DNA of 64,000 nucleotides from Sulfurospirillum diekertiae (GCF_002162315.1 NZ_CP021416.1:310001-374000), one strand, 5' to 3'; shown: positions 55,903 to 64,000, counted from the first letter of the stretch. Notes: generated from the letters alone by a model not told the origin. Program-made: numbers and translations.

Positions 55903-56725
55903 TCTCAAAATCAATACTCTTCTAGAAGAAGTATGGTAAATCTCTTCTAAAGCTTCCTTTGAAAAAACATTCCTCCTAAAATAAAAATATTTCAACGATT
56001 TGCTAGTCATCTTTAGTTTGTACCTTTGTTATCACTCCAAAGTATTTGGTACATCACTATTCACTATCGTTCATATATAAGCCATTTTGGAAACAGAAAA
56101 AAAGAATTTTTGACAATTTTTATACACCTCTTTAGAGGTATATGCCCTTTTGGAAACATTTTATTTTATATGGAAACAGAGTAATATATATACCCTTTTG
56201 GAAACAAAATATTGATAGAAGATTTTAAGTAGCCTTGTGGTTAGTTTTTAAAGGTTATTTTTGACATAAATAAAGAAGCCTCCGTACATCACTATTCACT
56301 ATCGTTCATATATAAGCTATTTTTGTAACAAAATATTCATAGAAGATTTCAAGCATTGCAGTTAATTTTTTCAGAGAGGATTTTGAAGCCTTTATACAGC
56401 ACTATTCACTGTCGTTCATAATATAGGGGTTTTATTCCCAAAAACGATTTTAGATACTACCTCTTTAGAGGATATATGCATTTTATTCCCAAATAGTAAA
56501 ACACCTCTACGTAACTATATATAATATAGGCATTTTATTCCCAAAAATAAAATTCTTTAACAAATAAAATATTTTACACCTATAATCATTTACTCAATAC
56601 TTGAAATTTTTACTATATATTGTTCGTTTATTTAGTCTATATATTTACGTTAAATAGTATATATAAAAGGTAAATATTTGAGATATTTTTTAGTATAATT
56701 ACAAAAAGAGGTAAAAGGTTGGAAA
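55903..56725. repeat. 820-bp gene-free region with an iteron-like box array
   Basis: A 32-base leader, beginning TACATCACTATTCACTATCG and ending TTCATATATAAG, occurs three times: 56050-56081, 56285-56316 and (varied) 56395-56426. Each is followed by a box. Box 1 TTTTGGAAACA is at 56085, 56148 and 56196, with partial forms at 56171 and 56321; box 2 TTTTATTCCCAAA is at 56430, 56481 and 56533. A second leader, CCTCTTTAGAGG, occurs at 56127-56138 and 56460-56471, once before each box type. The layout resembles iterons of a replication origin or a set of operators. The last 100 bases hold a -10 box (56694-56699) for the recombinase. Confidence 0.7.
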
Positions 56726-57358
56726 ATGGCTCAAACGATAGGGTATATTCGTGTTAGTACCAATAATCAAGACTTCCAAAATCAACACCATGCTATTCTT
56801 TCCTATGTAAATCACAAGGGTTTAGGAAAAGTTTCGTTTGTGGAAGTTAAAATCAGCAGCAAAAAGAGTGAAGAAGATCGAAAGATCGATGAGCTTTTAA
56901 TAACCCTTCAACCCCATGATCATTTGATCGTCTCAGAATTAAGCCGTATCGGACGAAGCGTGGTGAATGTAGTCACTATTGTGAATCAACTTATTTCCAA
57001 GAAAGTCAATATTCATATCCTAAAAGAGCATCTTTTGATTGAGCCAGATATGCAAAATCCTTTCACTGACTTTCAAATCAATATTTTCTCCTCCTTTGCC
57101 CAATTAGAAAGAGATTTGATTAGCCAACGAACCAAAGAGGCCTTACATGCACGCAAAGCTAATGGTATTAAACTTGGAAAGCCCAAAGGCACAATTCAAG
57201 AGAGTATGTACGATAAAAATAAAGCTAAGATCAAAGAACTTTATGATTTAGGAGTCAGTCTCACAAATATTTCTCAAAAACATTTAGGATATGGCACGAT
57301 TAAAAGTTTGAGTGAATATATTAAAAACAAGCTAAATAGGAAGGAAAACCATGAGTAA
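56726..57358 (+). CDS. Serine recombinase (resolvase/invertase type)
   Basis: A 210-residue protein. The catalytic Ser11 is in IGYIRVSTNNQDFQNQ, with LIVSELSRIGRSV and FSSFAQLERDLISQRTKEAL in the catalytic domain, and a C-terminal HTH (residues about 165-205). It cuts and rejoins DNA at short sites; in a plasmid-like island it may resolve multimers or flip a segment. An imperfect AT-rich palindrome lies just upstream (about 56636-56668) and could be its res site. It overlaps the next gene by eight bases. Confidence 0.92.
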   Translation: MAQTIGYIRVSTNNQDFQNQHHAILSYVNHKGLGKVSFVEVKISSKKSEEDRKIDELLITLQPHDHLIVSELSRIGRSVVNVVTIVNQLISKKVNIHILKEHLLIEPDMQNPFTDFQINIFSSFAQLERDLISQRTKEALHARKANGIKLGKPKGTIQESMYDKNKAKIKELYDLGVSLTNISQKHLGYGTIKSLSEYIKNKLNRKENHE

Positions 57359-57581
57359 TGATCAAGTCTTAACTGTTATGTCAGATGAGTTTAAAGCGTC
57401 TTACGATTTTTATCAAGATTACGAGGATATGGTGATTCATAAAATTACCAGAAAAATTTTCAAAATTAACTTTGTTCACGGCATGGCACAGCTTGTTCCT
57501 GTATCCAATGAAAAAGCTATCAATAAAATAGAGTTTGGTATGCAATCGTTTGTTGAGATGCTAAGGAAGCAAGGGTTTTAA
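57351..57581 (+). CDS. Small hypothetical protein coupled to the recombinase
   Basis: A 76-residue acidic/basic protein (EFKASYDFYQDYEDMVIHKI) with no signal or membrane helix. It begins within the recombinase gene (8-base overlap) and is preceded by AAGGAAAA. No family is recognised. The coupling suggests a partner or regulator of the recombinase. Confidence 0.65.
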   Translation: MSNDQVLTVMSDEFKASYDFYQDYEDMVIHKITRKIFKINFVHGMAQLVPVSNEKAINKIEFGMQSFVEMLRKQGF

Positions 57582-57635
57582 AGATAAACAAATATTTAAT
57601 TTGTAGGTAACAAAATTATTTACAAATTTAATGTT

Positions 57636-58133
57636 TTAAGAAATAAACTTTTCAGGATATTTCATAATTAAATATATTTCAATATCAGAAAAATGACTAT
57701 CAACTGCTTGAATTACAGTTTTTCTTTTTGCCTCAGTATCCCAAATTTTAGATAACTTGACAGAAAGGAGAAAAGCTTTAAATCTTTCCTTAGCATTTTT
57801 TACGGTTAAATTGTTTAAATCTTGTTCTTCGAGTTGCTTGAGATGTCTTGTAATAAATTCTGGTGTCGGAAAGATAATATTAAAGATCGATCTATCAAGC
57901 CTATTGATCCTTTTCAAATTTTGAATAACATAATCCTCAAATACTGGGTCTAAATGATAATCTTCAAATTTTTCAAATTTTGAGATAAATCCTTTTTGCA
58001 AGAATTCTTCTAAATCTTCTTTTAGAAAATATTTTGAGATAAGTTGCATAACAGGAACTTTTTCTCTTTTCCATTTAAAGAAAGTCGGTCTTGAAAATTG
58101 AAAAAGTTGAGTATAAATTTCATCATCTTTCAT
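57636..58133 (-). CDS. Hypothetical protein with N-terminal HTH-like segment
   Basis: A 165-residue protein from the ATG at 58133 (MKDDEIYTQLFQFSRPTFFKWKREKVPVM in blocks). This N-terminus looks like the DNA-binding part of small regulators that insert a helix (SRPTFFKWKRE). An upstream open frame to 58190 would add a hydrophobic stretch with no support. The rest is helical and unassigned. It is divergent from the replisome-organizer-like gene; between them are a palindrome ATTGAC-N6-GTCAAT and a 15-bp repeat, so it may be that gene's regulator. Confidence 0.65.
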   Translation of the reverse strand: MKDDEIYTQLFQFSRPTFFKWKREKVPVMQLISKYFLKEDLEEFLQKGFISKFEKFEDYHLDPVFEDYVIQNLKRINRLDRSIFNIIFPTPEFITRHLKQLEEQDLNNLTVKNAKERFKAFLLSVKLSKIWDTEAKRKTVIQAVDSHFSDIEIYLIMKYPEKFIS

Positions 58134-58173
58134 TAACGCATCCTCATATTTTTGTAAAAATATAATACAAAGT

Positions 58174-58222
58174 ATTGACACGAAAGTCAATATAATATAT
58201 AATTCTAAATATAATATATAAT
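58174..58222. promoter_or_regulatory. Divergent promoter/operator with palindrome and tandem 15-bp repeat
   Basis: ATTGAC ACGAAA GTCAAT (58174-58191) is a palindrome with a 6-base centre. AATATAATATATAAT occurs at 58189-58203 and again at 58208-58222 (period 19). It lies in the spacer between the divergent hypothetical and replisome-organizer-like genes and should hold both promoters. Confidence 0.6.
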
Positions 58223-58247
58223 ACTAAACATTGTGTGAAGGTTAAAA

Positions 58248-58805
58248 ATGGCTGAACGACGAATGTTTGCGAGAACAATAATAGATAGTGATATATTTTT
58301 AGATATGCCAATATCTGCTCAATGCTTATATTTCCATCTTGGAATGCGTGCAGATGATGATGGTTTTGTTAATAATCCAAAAAAAATAATGCGCATGATA
58401 AATGCAAGGGATGATGATATGCGCATACTCTTCGTTAAAAGCTTTATAGTTGGATTTGAAAGTGGTGTAATCGTGGTAGCTCACTGGCGAATTCACAATT
58501 ATATTCAAAAAGATCGCTATAAACCAACAAATTTTTGCCAAGAAAAGGCTCTTTTATATGTTGCCGAAAATAATGTGTACTCTTTGGATACTAAATGTAT
58601 ACACGTTGGATACACAGGTAAGGATAGTCTAGAGTTAAATAGGCCTCTGCCTAGCAAAGTTGAAGAATTTGAAAATGAAATAGTAATAACATATCCTCGT
58701 TATTCGACAACTGTTGGATCAACATCTATATTAAAAAGGAAGCCTAACAAAAAAGGAAATACTTCTTCTTTTGAAGGGGAAAATCAAGGAATACCTCATG
58801 AATAA
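58248..58805 (+). CDS. Phage replisome organizer-like protein (N-terminal domain only)
   Basis: A 185-residue protein. MAERRMFARTIIDSDIFLDM, ISAQCLYFHLGMRADDDGFV and NNPKKIMRMI, HWRIHNYIQKDRYKPTNF are close to the N-terminal winged-helix domain of replisome organizers that I know chiefly from Firmicutes phages. It binds an origin and helps load the helicase. The usual C-terminal DnaD-like domain is missing, and a basic tail (LKRKPNKKGNT) follows. It may act on the iteron-like array. It overlaps the AlpA-like gene by eight bases. Confidence 0.78.
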   Translation: MAERRMFARTIIDSDIFLDMPISAQCLYFHLGMRADDDGFVNNPKKIMRMINARDDDMRILFVKSFIVGFESGVIVVAHWRIHNYIQKDRYKPTNFCQEKALLYVAENNVYSLDTKCIHVGYTGKDSLELNRPLPSKVEEFENEIVITYPRYSTTVGSTSILKRKPNKKGNTSSFEGENQGIPHE

Positions 58806-58986
58806 TAATCATCAAATTGAAAAAGAATTTTTTCGCCCTAGAGAGGCAGCACAGTTTCTTAGTATTGGGCTATCAACCTTATGGCTTCACATTAAAAATG
58901 ACAAAATAAAAACCTTGAAACCAACGCCAAGAACTACTATAATTACGCGTAAAGAGCTATTGTCTTTTCTTTACAGCAATGCTTGA
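58798..58986 (+). CDS. AlpA/MerR-like HTH excisionase-type protein
   Basis: A 62-residue protein from ATG 58798: FFRPREAAQFLSIGLSTLWL followed by HIKNDKIKTLKPTPRTTIITRKELLSFL, the helix-turn-wing pattern of AlpA and excisionase proteins. Such proteins help the integrase to excise the element or activate its genes. It sits near the right border of the island, where xis genes are often found. A frame from 58771 is longer but lies inside the upstream gene. Confidence 0.82.
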   Translation: MNNNHQIEKEFFRPREAAQFLSIGLSTLWLHIKNDKIKTLKPTPRTTIITRKELLSFLYSNA

Positions 58987-59066
58987 TAGTAGTCATTTTA
59001 GTAGTAATTATTTAATTTATTATTCATAATAATCCCTATGTATAGGAGTTTTATTGAATAAGTATT

Positions 59067-59092
59067 AATCCAGCATTCGGAGCCACTCTTTT
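59067..59092 (+). repeat. attR: right 26-bp direct repeat of the tRNA-Asn 3' end
   Basis: An exact copy of 40863-40888 without the rest of the tRNA. Together they define the 18.2-kb insertion. The 354-bp gene-free stretch 58987-59340 holds this repeat and the metQ promoter; I see nothing else in it. Confidence 0.92.
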
Positions 59093-59278
59093 TTAAACCC
59101 CTTCAATAAAATCACCAAAAATTAATTTTAGAACCACGAATCACATTCAACAAGCCAACAGCCTTTTAGAATCTTTTGTACGTTTAGGTTCAATTGGCAT
59201 ATTACTATCTTAACATACAGTATACTATTGCCATCATTTAAGCAGGAATTTTAATCAATAGTAACAAGATAAGATTAC

Positions 59279-59307
59279 TTGACATTAAATACCATTTGCG
59301 TTACACT
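59279..59307 (+). promoter_or_regulatory. metQ: Sigma-70 promoter of metQNI
   Basis: TTGACA (59279-59284) and TACACT (59302-59307) with a 17-base spacer, 33 bases before the metQ ATG. No SAM riboswitch or S-box is seen upstream. Confidence 0.65.
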
Positions 59308-59340
59308 TCTACTATTATTATAAGGCACAAGGAGAGAATA

Positions 59341-60171
59341 ATGAATTTGAAACAATGGAAATCAAAAGTATCTATTTGGATTGCGGCACTGTTCATCTTT
59401 ACCGCAGGAAATGCATTTGCAGAGAATAAACATCTTATTATTGGTATATCACCAGGCCCTTACGGCGATCTTTTCAAACAAGCGATTGCGCCTAGTCTTG
59501 CACAAAAGGGGTATACCGTAGAGATTAAAGAGTTTAGTGACTATGTGCAACCCAATCTTGCACTTGCCAATAAATCAATCGATGCGAATCTCTTTCAACA
59601 CCCCATGTATTTGAAAAAGTTTGCAGCGGACAAAGGTCTTAAACTCTCAGCGCTGATCAGCGTTCCAACGGCAGGTGTTGGTATTTACTCTAAAAAATAT
59701 AAATCGATTGCAGACATTAAAGAGGGCTCTTCCCTTACTCTTGCCAATGACCCTACAAATCTAGCAAGAGCACTTCGTTATTTGCAAGCGGTGGGACTTA
59801 TTAAAATTAAACCAGAGATTGATGCAACGAAAGCTTCAGAGAAAGACATTGTTGAAAATCCAAAAAAACTTAAAATCCATCCGCTTGAAGCAGCTCAAAT
59901 TCCTCGCACATTGGACAGTGTAGACATTGCCGTTGCTTCTGGAAATTATGCGATTTCTTCAGGCATTTACCCAACTGCCATTGATCGAGAAATTATTCCT
60001 GAAGATTATATCAACGTCATTGCGGTTCGAACCGATGATTTAGATGCACAATATGTGAAAGATATTAAAGAAGTGGTTGAATCAGAAGCCTTTGCAAATA
60101 TTATGAGTGATCCTGCTAAAATCTTCAAAGATTTTCAAAAACCTGCGTGGTTAAAAGCTAAAACAAAGTAG
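59341..60171 (+). CDS. metQ: Methionine ABC transporter substrate-binding protein (NlpA family)
   Basis: A 276-residue protein of the MetQ/NlpA family. The signal peptide is of SPI type, ending AGNAFA-ENK, without a lipobox Cys, which is unusual because most MetQ are lipoproteins. The mature part has ISPGPYGDLFKQ, VEIKEFSDYVQPNLALANKS, DANLFQHPMYLKKF and SVDIAVASGNYA, the family pattern. The ATG at 59341 follows AAGGAGAG. A 10-bp hairpin separates it from metN. Confidence 0.92.
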   Translation: MNLKQWKSKVSIWIAALFIFTAGNAFAENKHLIIGISPGPYGDLFKQAIAPSLAQKGYTVEIKEFSDYVQPNLALANKSIDANLFQHPMYLKKFAADKGLKLSALISVPTAGVGIYSKKYKSIADIKEGSSLTLANDPTNLARALRYLQAVGLIKIKPEIDATKASEKDIVENPKKLKIHPLEAAQIPRTLDSVDIAVASGNYAISSGIYPTAIDREIIPEDYINVIAVRTDDLDAQYVKDIKEVVESEAFANIMSDPAKIFKDFQKPAWLKAKTK

Positions 60172-60179
60172 AGTATGAA

Positions 60180-60206
60180 GTACGGTATGTTTGTTGCATA
60201 CCGTAC
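60180..60206 (+). terminator. Intercistronic hairpin between metQ and metN
   Basis: GTACGGTATG (60180-60189) pairs with CATACCGTAC (60197-60206), loop TTTGTTG. No T tract follows, so it probably stabilises the metQ message rather than ending it. Confidence 0.6.
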
Positions 60207-60233
60207 GGATAGATTATTGGAGATTAGGTCATT

Positions 60234-61241
60234 ATGGTAAATATTGAAAATGTAACGGTTACGTTTCAAACGAAAGACACCTCTTTTAAAGCAGTTGATA
60301 CTATTAATTTGCACATTCAAGAAGGCGAAATATTTGGTATTGTCGGTACGAGCGGTGCTGGTAAAAGTACCCTTATTCGTACTATTAACCTTCTTCAAAA
60401 ACCGACATCTGGAAAGATATGGATTGCTGGAGAGGATATTACAGAATACACAGGATTAAAACTTAGAACGATCCGCCATAGCATAGGTATGATTTTTCAA
60501 CATTTCAATCTCATTCACACAAAAACTGTTTTTGACAATGTTGCTTTTCCTATGGTCATTGCAGGAGCTTCTAAAGAGGCAATTGCCCAAAGGGTTCCTG
60601 CACTTTTAGAGCTTGTAGGTCTCTCGGACAAAATGCATGTTTATCCATCTACCCTTTCAGGCGGACAAAAACAACGTGTTGGTATCGCTCGAGCGCTTGC
60701 CAATAGCCCTAGAATTCTTTTATGCGATGAACCTACCTCTGCACTTGATCTTGAAACGACTAATGCTATTTTAGACCTTCTAAAAGAGATCAATAAAAAA
60801 TTAGGTATTACAACCATTCTGATTACTCATGAGATGGATGTGATTAAAAAAATATGTAACAAAGTTGCCGTGATGGATAAAGGCATTGTGGTTGAAACAG
60901 GCAGTGTTTATGATATCTTCTCACTTCCAAAGCACCTTTTTACACAAAAATTAGTAGCCCATACGCTTAATCTTGAGTTACCTTCTCGCATTTTACAAGA
61001 TGTTCAAGGCCGTCTCATTAAAGTTGTTTACAACGGAGATAGAGCTGAAGAACCGATATTGAGTGACGCGATTCGTACTTTTGGAGTAGACATTAATGTT
61101 TTGCATGGAAAAATTGAGTATATTGATGAAAAACCTTTAGGGGTACTTCTTTTAAATATTAATGCAAGTAGTGCTCAGATTGAACAAATTATAAGTTATC
61201 TTAAAGAGCGAACAGCGTCAGTGGAGGTATTTCATGGATAG
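60234..61241 (+). CDS. metN: Methionine ABC transporter ATP-binding protein
   Basis: A 335-residue ATPase. Walker A is GTSGAGKST (38-46), the signature LSGGQKQR, Walker B LLCDEPTSALD and the H-loop ITHEMD. The C-terminal about 90 residues form the NIL domain (regulatory methionine sensor). With MetI and MetQ it imports methionine. It overlaps metI by eight bases. Confidence 0.96.
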   Translation: MVNIENVTVTFQTKDTSFKAVDTINLHIQEGEIFGIVGTSGAGKSTLIRTINLLQKPTSGKIWIAGEDITEYTGLKLRTIRHSIGMIFQHFNLIHTKTVFDNVAFPMVIAGASKEAIAQRVPALLELVGLSDKMHVYPSTLSGGQKQRVGIARALANSPRILLCDEPTSALDLETTNAILDLLKEINKKLGITTILITHEMDVIKKICNKVAVMDKGIVVETGSVYDIFSLPKHLFTQKLVAHTLNLELPSRILQDVQGRLIKVVYNGDRAEEPILSDAIRTFGVDINVLHGKIEYIDEKPLGVLLLNINASSAQIEQIISYLKERTASVEVFHG

Positions 61242-61893
61242 TTTTATCGAACTTTTACCCGATCTTTTAAAAGCATTTTGGGAAACCTTACAAATGGTAG
61301 GTATCTCTTTTTTCTTCTCCCTTCTTTTGGGTATTCCTTTAGGGTTATTTTTATTTATTACCGATAAAGGTCTTTTTTGGGAAAACAAATTTCTGAATGC
61401 GATGAGCGGTTTGCTTATCAATGTTGTGCGTTCAACACCTTATGTTATATTGCTGGTTCTGTTGCTTCCCTTGACACAAATACTCATTGGGACAACCATA
61501 GGACCTATTGCTGCCTCTTTTTCACTTTCGGTTGCAGCAATTGCTTTTTATGCGAGGTTGGTGCAAGTATCACTGTGCGAAGTCGATAAGGGCGTAATTG
61601 AGGCGGCTACTGCTTATGGTGCGACACCGTTCCAAATTATAAAAGACGTTTTACTTTCCGAAGCACTTCCTGGACTTATTAGGGGGCTGACTGTTACAGG
61701 GATCAGTCTTGTAGGCTACTCTGCAATGGCGGGCATTGTTGGTGGTGGAGGTGTGGGCGATCTTGCAATTCGCTTTGGATATTATCGCTACGAAACAAAC
61801 GTGATGGTTATGACCGTTGTCATTCTTATCCTTTTAGTGCAAATTCTACAAGTATTTGGAGATAACATTGCTACGAAAGTCGATAAAAAATAA
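61234..61893 (+). CDS. metI: Methionine ABC transporter permease
   Basis: A 219-residue permease with five membrane helices and the EAA loop EAATAYGATPFQIIKDVLLSEALPGL (in blocks), which contacts MetN. It fits MetI in length. It starts within metN (ATGGATAG overlap). A small hairpin follows (AGGCTCT/AGAGCCT at 61898-61917). Confidence 0.95.
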   Translation: MDSFIELLPDLLKAFWETLQMVGISFFFSLLLGIPLGLFLFITDKGLFWENKFLNAMSGLLINVVRSTPYVILLVLLLPLTQILIGTTIGPIAASFSLSVAAIAFYARLVQVSLCEVDKGVIEAATAYGATPFQIIKDVLLSEALPGLIRGLTVTGISLVGYSAMAGIVGGGGVGDLAIRFGYYRYETNVMVMTVVILILLVQILQVFGDNIATKVDKK

Positions 61894-61897
61894 TCAC

Positions 61898-61917
61898 AGG
61901 CTCTTATAGTAGAGCCT
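61898..61917 (+). terminator. Probable terminator after metI
   Basis: AGGCTCT (61898-61904) pairs with AGAGCCT (61911-61917) around TATAGT; then TGGAGTTATTTTA. It starts four bases after the metI stop. Confidence 0.55.
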
Positions 61918-62045
61918 TGGAGTTATTTTAGAGTATTAAATTAGCTCCGAAATAGTACAGCACCTAAAGAATCATCTTTCAATTAAAGCAAAAAAACCAT
62001 ATTGATTTGGTAAAGTAACATTACTAAAAATTAGGATGATAATCT

Positions 62046-63530
62046 ATGTCTGTACTTTGGGACGCTTTAACAAATGTTGATAATCTTACAATTGCTTTAC
62101 TTCTTTTATCGCTAGGAATTGCTCTCTTTTATGAAATGATTAATGGTTTTCACGATACTGCCAATGCCGTCGCGATGATTATCTACACGCACTCTATGAA
62201 AGCACGCGACTCGGTCATTATGTCAGGTGTCATGAATTTTTTAGGTGTTTTGATGGGTGGAATTGGCGTTGCTTATGCCATTGTTCATCTGCTCCCTGTC
62301 GATATTATGGTCGCAACTAATAAAAATGCTTCCTTAGCAATGGTCTACGCACTTCTTATTTCTGCTGTTATATGGAATTTAGGAACATGGTATTTTGCCC
62401 TCCCTGTTTCAAGCTCGCACTCACTCATTGGTTCTATCATTGGCGTCAGCGCAACGTTTGGTGTTTTAAACGGATTTGATATTTCCCAAAGTGTTAACTG
62501 GAAAGTCGTTTACGGGGTGCTTGCTGGCTTAGCCATTTCTCCTGTTATTGGCTTTGGTATTGCATTTTTTATGATGCGGTTGGCTCGAAAATATATTGAT
62601 AGCCCCAAATTATTTAAATCACCGACACAAGAAGAAAAGCGTAAACATCCTAATTTTTGGGCACGTATGGGTATTATTGCCACAGGTGCGGGGGTTAGTT
62701 TTGCGCATGGATCAAATGATGGTCAAAAGGGTATTGGTCTTATTATGATTATTCTCATTGGTATTTTGCCTAATTATTATGCCCTCAATATGAACTCACA
62801 TCAGTATAAAATAACTCAAACAAAAGATTCCGCTAACAATTTAGCAAGATTTTATGCCGATAATAACGAAACGTTAGTTCAAATGGTGAGTGAAAAAAGG
62901 CTTACAAGTGCCCTTAAAACAAAAAATACCATTGCAGAGTGTAACGTTGATCAAGTCGGCATATCGGCATCTTTGGTTGCTCAAAAGCTCAATAATTTGA
63001 AATCCTATGAAGATCTTGCAGCAGAGGATATTTGGAGTGTTCGCACCACGATTTTATGCTCCGATAATTTCTTTGCTCAAGCCGAAAAAATATACCTTAT
63101 TGGGGACAAAGACAAGTCAGACTACATTGCTACTCAGAGAAAAGCGCTTGTTTCACCTATAGAGTATGCGCCTACGTGGGTTATTATGGCTGTTGCTCTT
63201 GCGATTGGTATTGGTACGATGATAGGGTATAAAAGAATTGTTGAAACTATTGGTGAAAAAATTGGTGCTAAGCCGATTAACTATATGCAAGGAACGATTT
63301 CTCAATTGACAACAATGGTCACCATTTTATTGGCTAACTTTGTACATGCTCCTGTAAGCACCACGCATATTCTCTCCAGTGCCGTAACGGGTTCAATGGT
63401 CGCAGAACCCGATGGTGGTATCCAAAGAAGTACGGTGAAGATGATTGTTCTTTCATGGATTTTTACGTTACCCGTTACCGCAGTGCTTGGCTCAGCAATT
63501 TACATGCTTTTGAACTTTTTAATGAAGTAA
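62046..63530 (+). CDS. Inorganic phosphate transporter, PiT family
   Basis: A 494-residue protein with about 10 helices. The PiT signatures GFHDTANAVAMIIYT (near 36-50) and GVSFAHGSNDGQKGIGL (near 217) are both present, and a third related copy, HAPVSTTHILSSAVTGSM, lies near the C-terminus. The central loop (about 250-370) is long and hydrophilic, as in PitA-type proteins. It takes up phosphate (as metal-phosphate) with protons. The promoter is in the 150-bp spacer after metI. Confidence 0.94.
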   Translation: MSVLWDALTNVDNLTIALLLLSLGIALFYEMINGFHDTANAVAMIIYTHSMKARDSVIMSGVMNFLGVLMGGIGVAYAIVHLLPVDIMVATNKNASLAMVYALLISAVIWNLGTWYFALPVSSSHSLIGSIIGVSATFGVLNGFDISQSVNWKVVYGVLAGLAISPVIGFGIAFFMMRLARKYIDSPKLFKSPTQEEKRKHPNFWARMGIIATGAGVSFAHGSNDGQKGIGLIMIILIGILPNYYALNMNSHQYKITQTKDSANNLARFYADNNETLVQMVSEKRLTSALKTKNTIAECNVDQVGISASLVAQKLNNLKSYEDLAAEDIWSVRTTILCSDNFFAQAEKIYLIGDKDKSDYIATQRKALVSPIEYAPTWVIMAVALAIGIGTMIGYKRIVETIGEKIGAKPINYMQGTISQLTTMVTILLANFVHAPVSTTHILSSAVTGSMVAEPDGGIQRSTVKMIVLSWIFTLPVTAVLGSAIYMLLNFLMK

Positions 63531-63603
63531 AAGGATTGTGAGTTAGAAAAGCTTTAATGGTTAAATGCTTATTTTTTAACACAGCCACTTTCACAAAGGA
63601 TGT

Positions 63604-63609
63604 TATAAT
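63604..63609 (+). promoter_or_regulatory. Probable -10 of the dehydrogenase gene
   Basis: TATAAT 25 bases before the ATG at 63634, with AAAGGAAA as ribosome site. No clear -35. Confidence 0.5.
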
Positions 63610-63633
63610 TTCGCATTATTTCAAAGGAAATGT

Positions 63634-64000
63634 ATGCGCGTAGGAATTATCGGAGCAGGTGGTGTTGGTGTTGAATTGATTAGCTATCTTTTGACATTGG
63701 GCAATATGAGTGAAATTGTTTTAGTCAATCGTAATAAAGACAAAGCTTGGGCAGAAGTAGAAGACTTCTCTTATGTTGAATCCTTTACCTATGCGCGCAA
63801 TACCCACTTACATCATGGTGATTACGCTGATTGTGCGGGATGTGATGTTGTCGTGATTACCGCAGGCGCAACTCTCAAAGGCAATCAAACCAGAGACGAA
63901 CTTCTAGGTGAAAATGCTAGCCTGATCAAAACCATCGTTCATGAATTACACACCTATGCTCCTAATGCTATTTTAATTATGGTGACCAATCCAGTAGATA
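63634..64000 (+). CDS. Lactate/malate dehydrogenase family protein, 5' part only
   Basis: The gene continues past the window; 122 residues are seen. MRVGIIGAGGVGVELISYLL is the NAD Rossmann loop (GxGGVG). ITAGATLKGNQTRDELLGEN and VTNPVD are hallmarks of the LDH/MDH superfamily; the active-site loop RxxxR region that separates lactate from malate is not fully visible, although KGNQTRDELL is like the malate/lactate form common in Campylobacterota. It could be mdh. It acts in central carbon metabolism. Confidence 0.85.
   Translation, partial: MRVGIIGAGGVGVELISYLLTLGNMSEIVLVNRNKDKAWAEVEDFSYVESFTYARNTHLHHGDYADCAGCDVVVITAGATLKGNQTRDELLGENASLIKTIVHELHTYAPNAILIMVTNPVD

Noticed and set aside
56050-56426. 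The three 32-base repeats as a CRISPR array
   Set aside because: Spacing is irregular (starts 235 and 110 bases apart), the third copy is diverged, no cas gene is near, and the sequences between are themselves related.
59093-59340. A SAM riboswitch upstream of metQNI
   Set aside because: I looked for S-box blocks (for example CTTATC, AGGGA, CAACC, GATGA in order) and found none; a plain sigma-70 promoter is present.

Overview
The window comes from a member of the Campylobacterota, most likely the genus Sulfurospirillum or a close relative. The evidence is the DNA's AT-richness, the block aroQ - M24 peptidase - folK - flhF - flhG - small membrane protein - fliA - fliM - fliY (the order known from Campylobacter), a FlgR response regulator that ends after its AAA+ domain, an LPP20 lipoprotein, and a futalosine-pathway type amidohydrolase. 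The genus is an inference; no marker RNA operon is present.

Layout. 0-9 kb: partial adenine deaminase, an SDR plus AraC regulator, an FMN riboswitch with ribB, a LysR/YeiH divergent pair, glutathione peroxidase, YitT, SppA and an aminofutalosine-type deaminase. 9-17 kb: the flagellar regulator/switch operon. 17-21.8 kb: a glycan cassette (polytopic GT-C-like protein, GtrB-like GT2, WbqC, WecE-like aminotransferase, EamA/SMR-like flippase). 21.8-40.7 kb: ordinary chromosomal genes (EF-hand/DUF4405 pair, prs, lepA, comF, an MFS transporter, gyrA, LPP20, flgR, asd, yqhA, hemE, a radical SAM gene, a TAXI-TRAP system) plus one inverted-repeat-bounded REP-type transposase element at 28.4-29.2 kb.

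40.86-59.09 kb is a genomic island integrated in tRNA-Asn(GTT): a P4-type integrase starts it and a 26-bp copy of the tRNA 3' end closes it. Its left part is a defence-like block: a large DNA methyltransferase, a 1259-residue nuclease-like/STAND NTPase translationally coupled to it, a dual-specificity-phosphatase-like protein, a Fic protein, an SF2 helicase and a GIY-YIG protein, then a divergent Xre regulator with palindromic operators. Its right part resembles a plasmid or phage: small secreted/membrane proteins, a 0.5-kb array of iteron-like boxes, a serine recombinase, a replisome-organizer-like protein and an AlpA-like HTH. After the island come metQNI, a PiT phosphate transporter and the start of a lactate/malate dehydrogenase.

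Two signals run through the window. The palindrome TTACATGTAA occurs about 21 times exactly (hand count), far above chance, inside genes, between them and inside the FMN riboswitch. In addition, four genes (fliY, the flippase, the transposase, the methyltransferase) are broken only at A or T homopolymers. Seven of the eight indels are one base too long, which points to sequencing errors, or less likely to slippage, rather than true decay.
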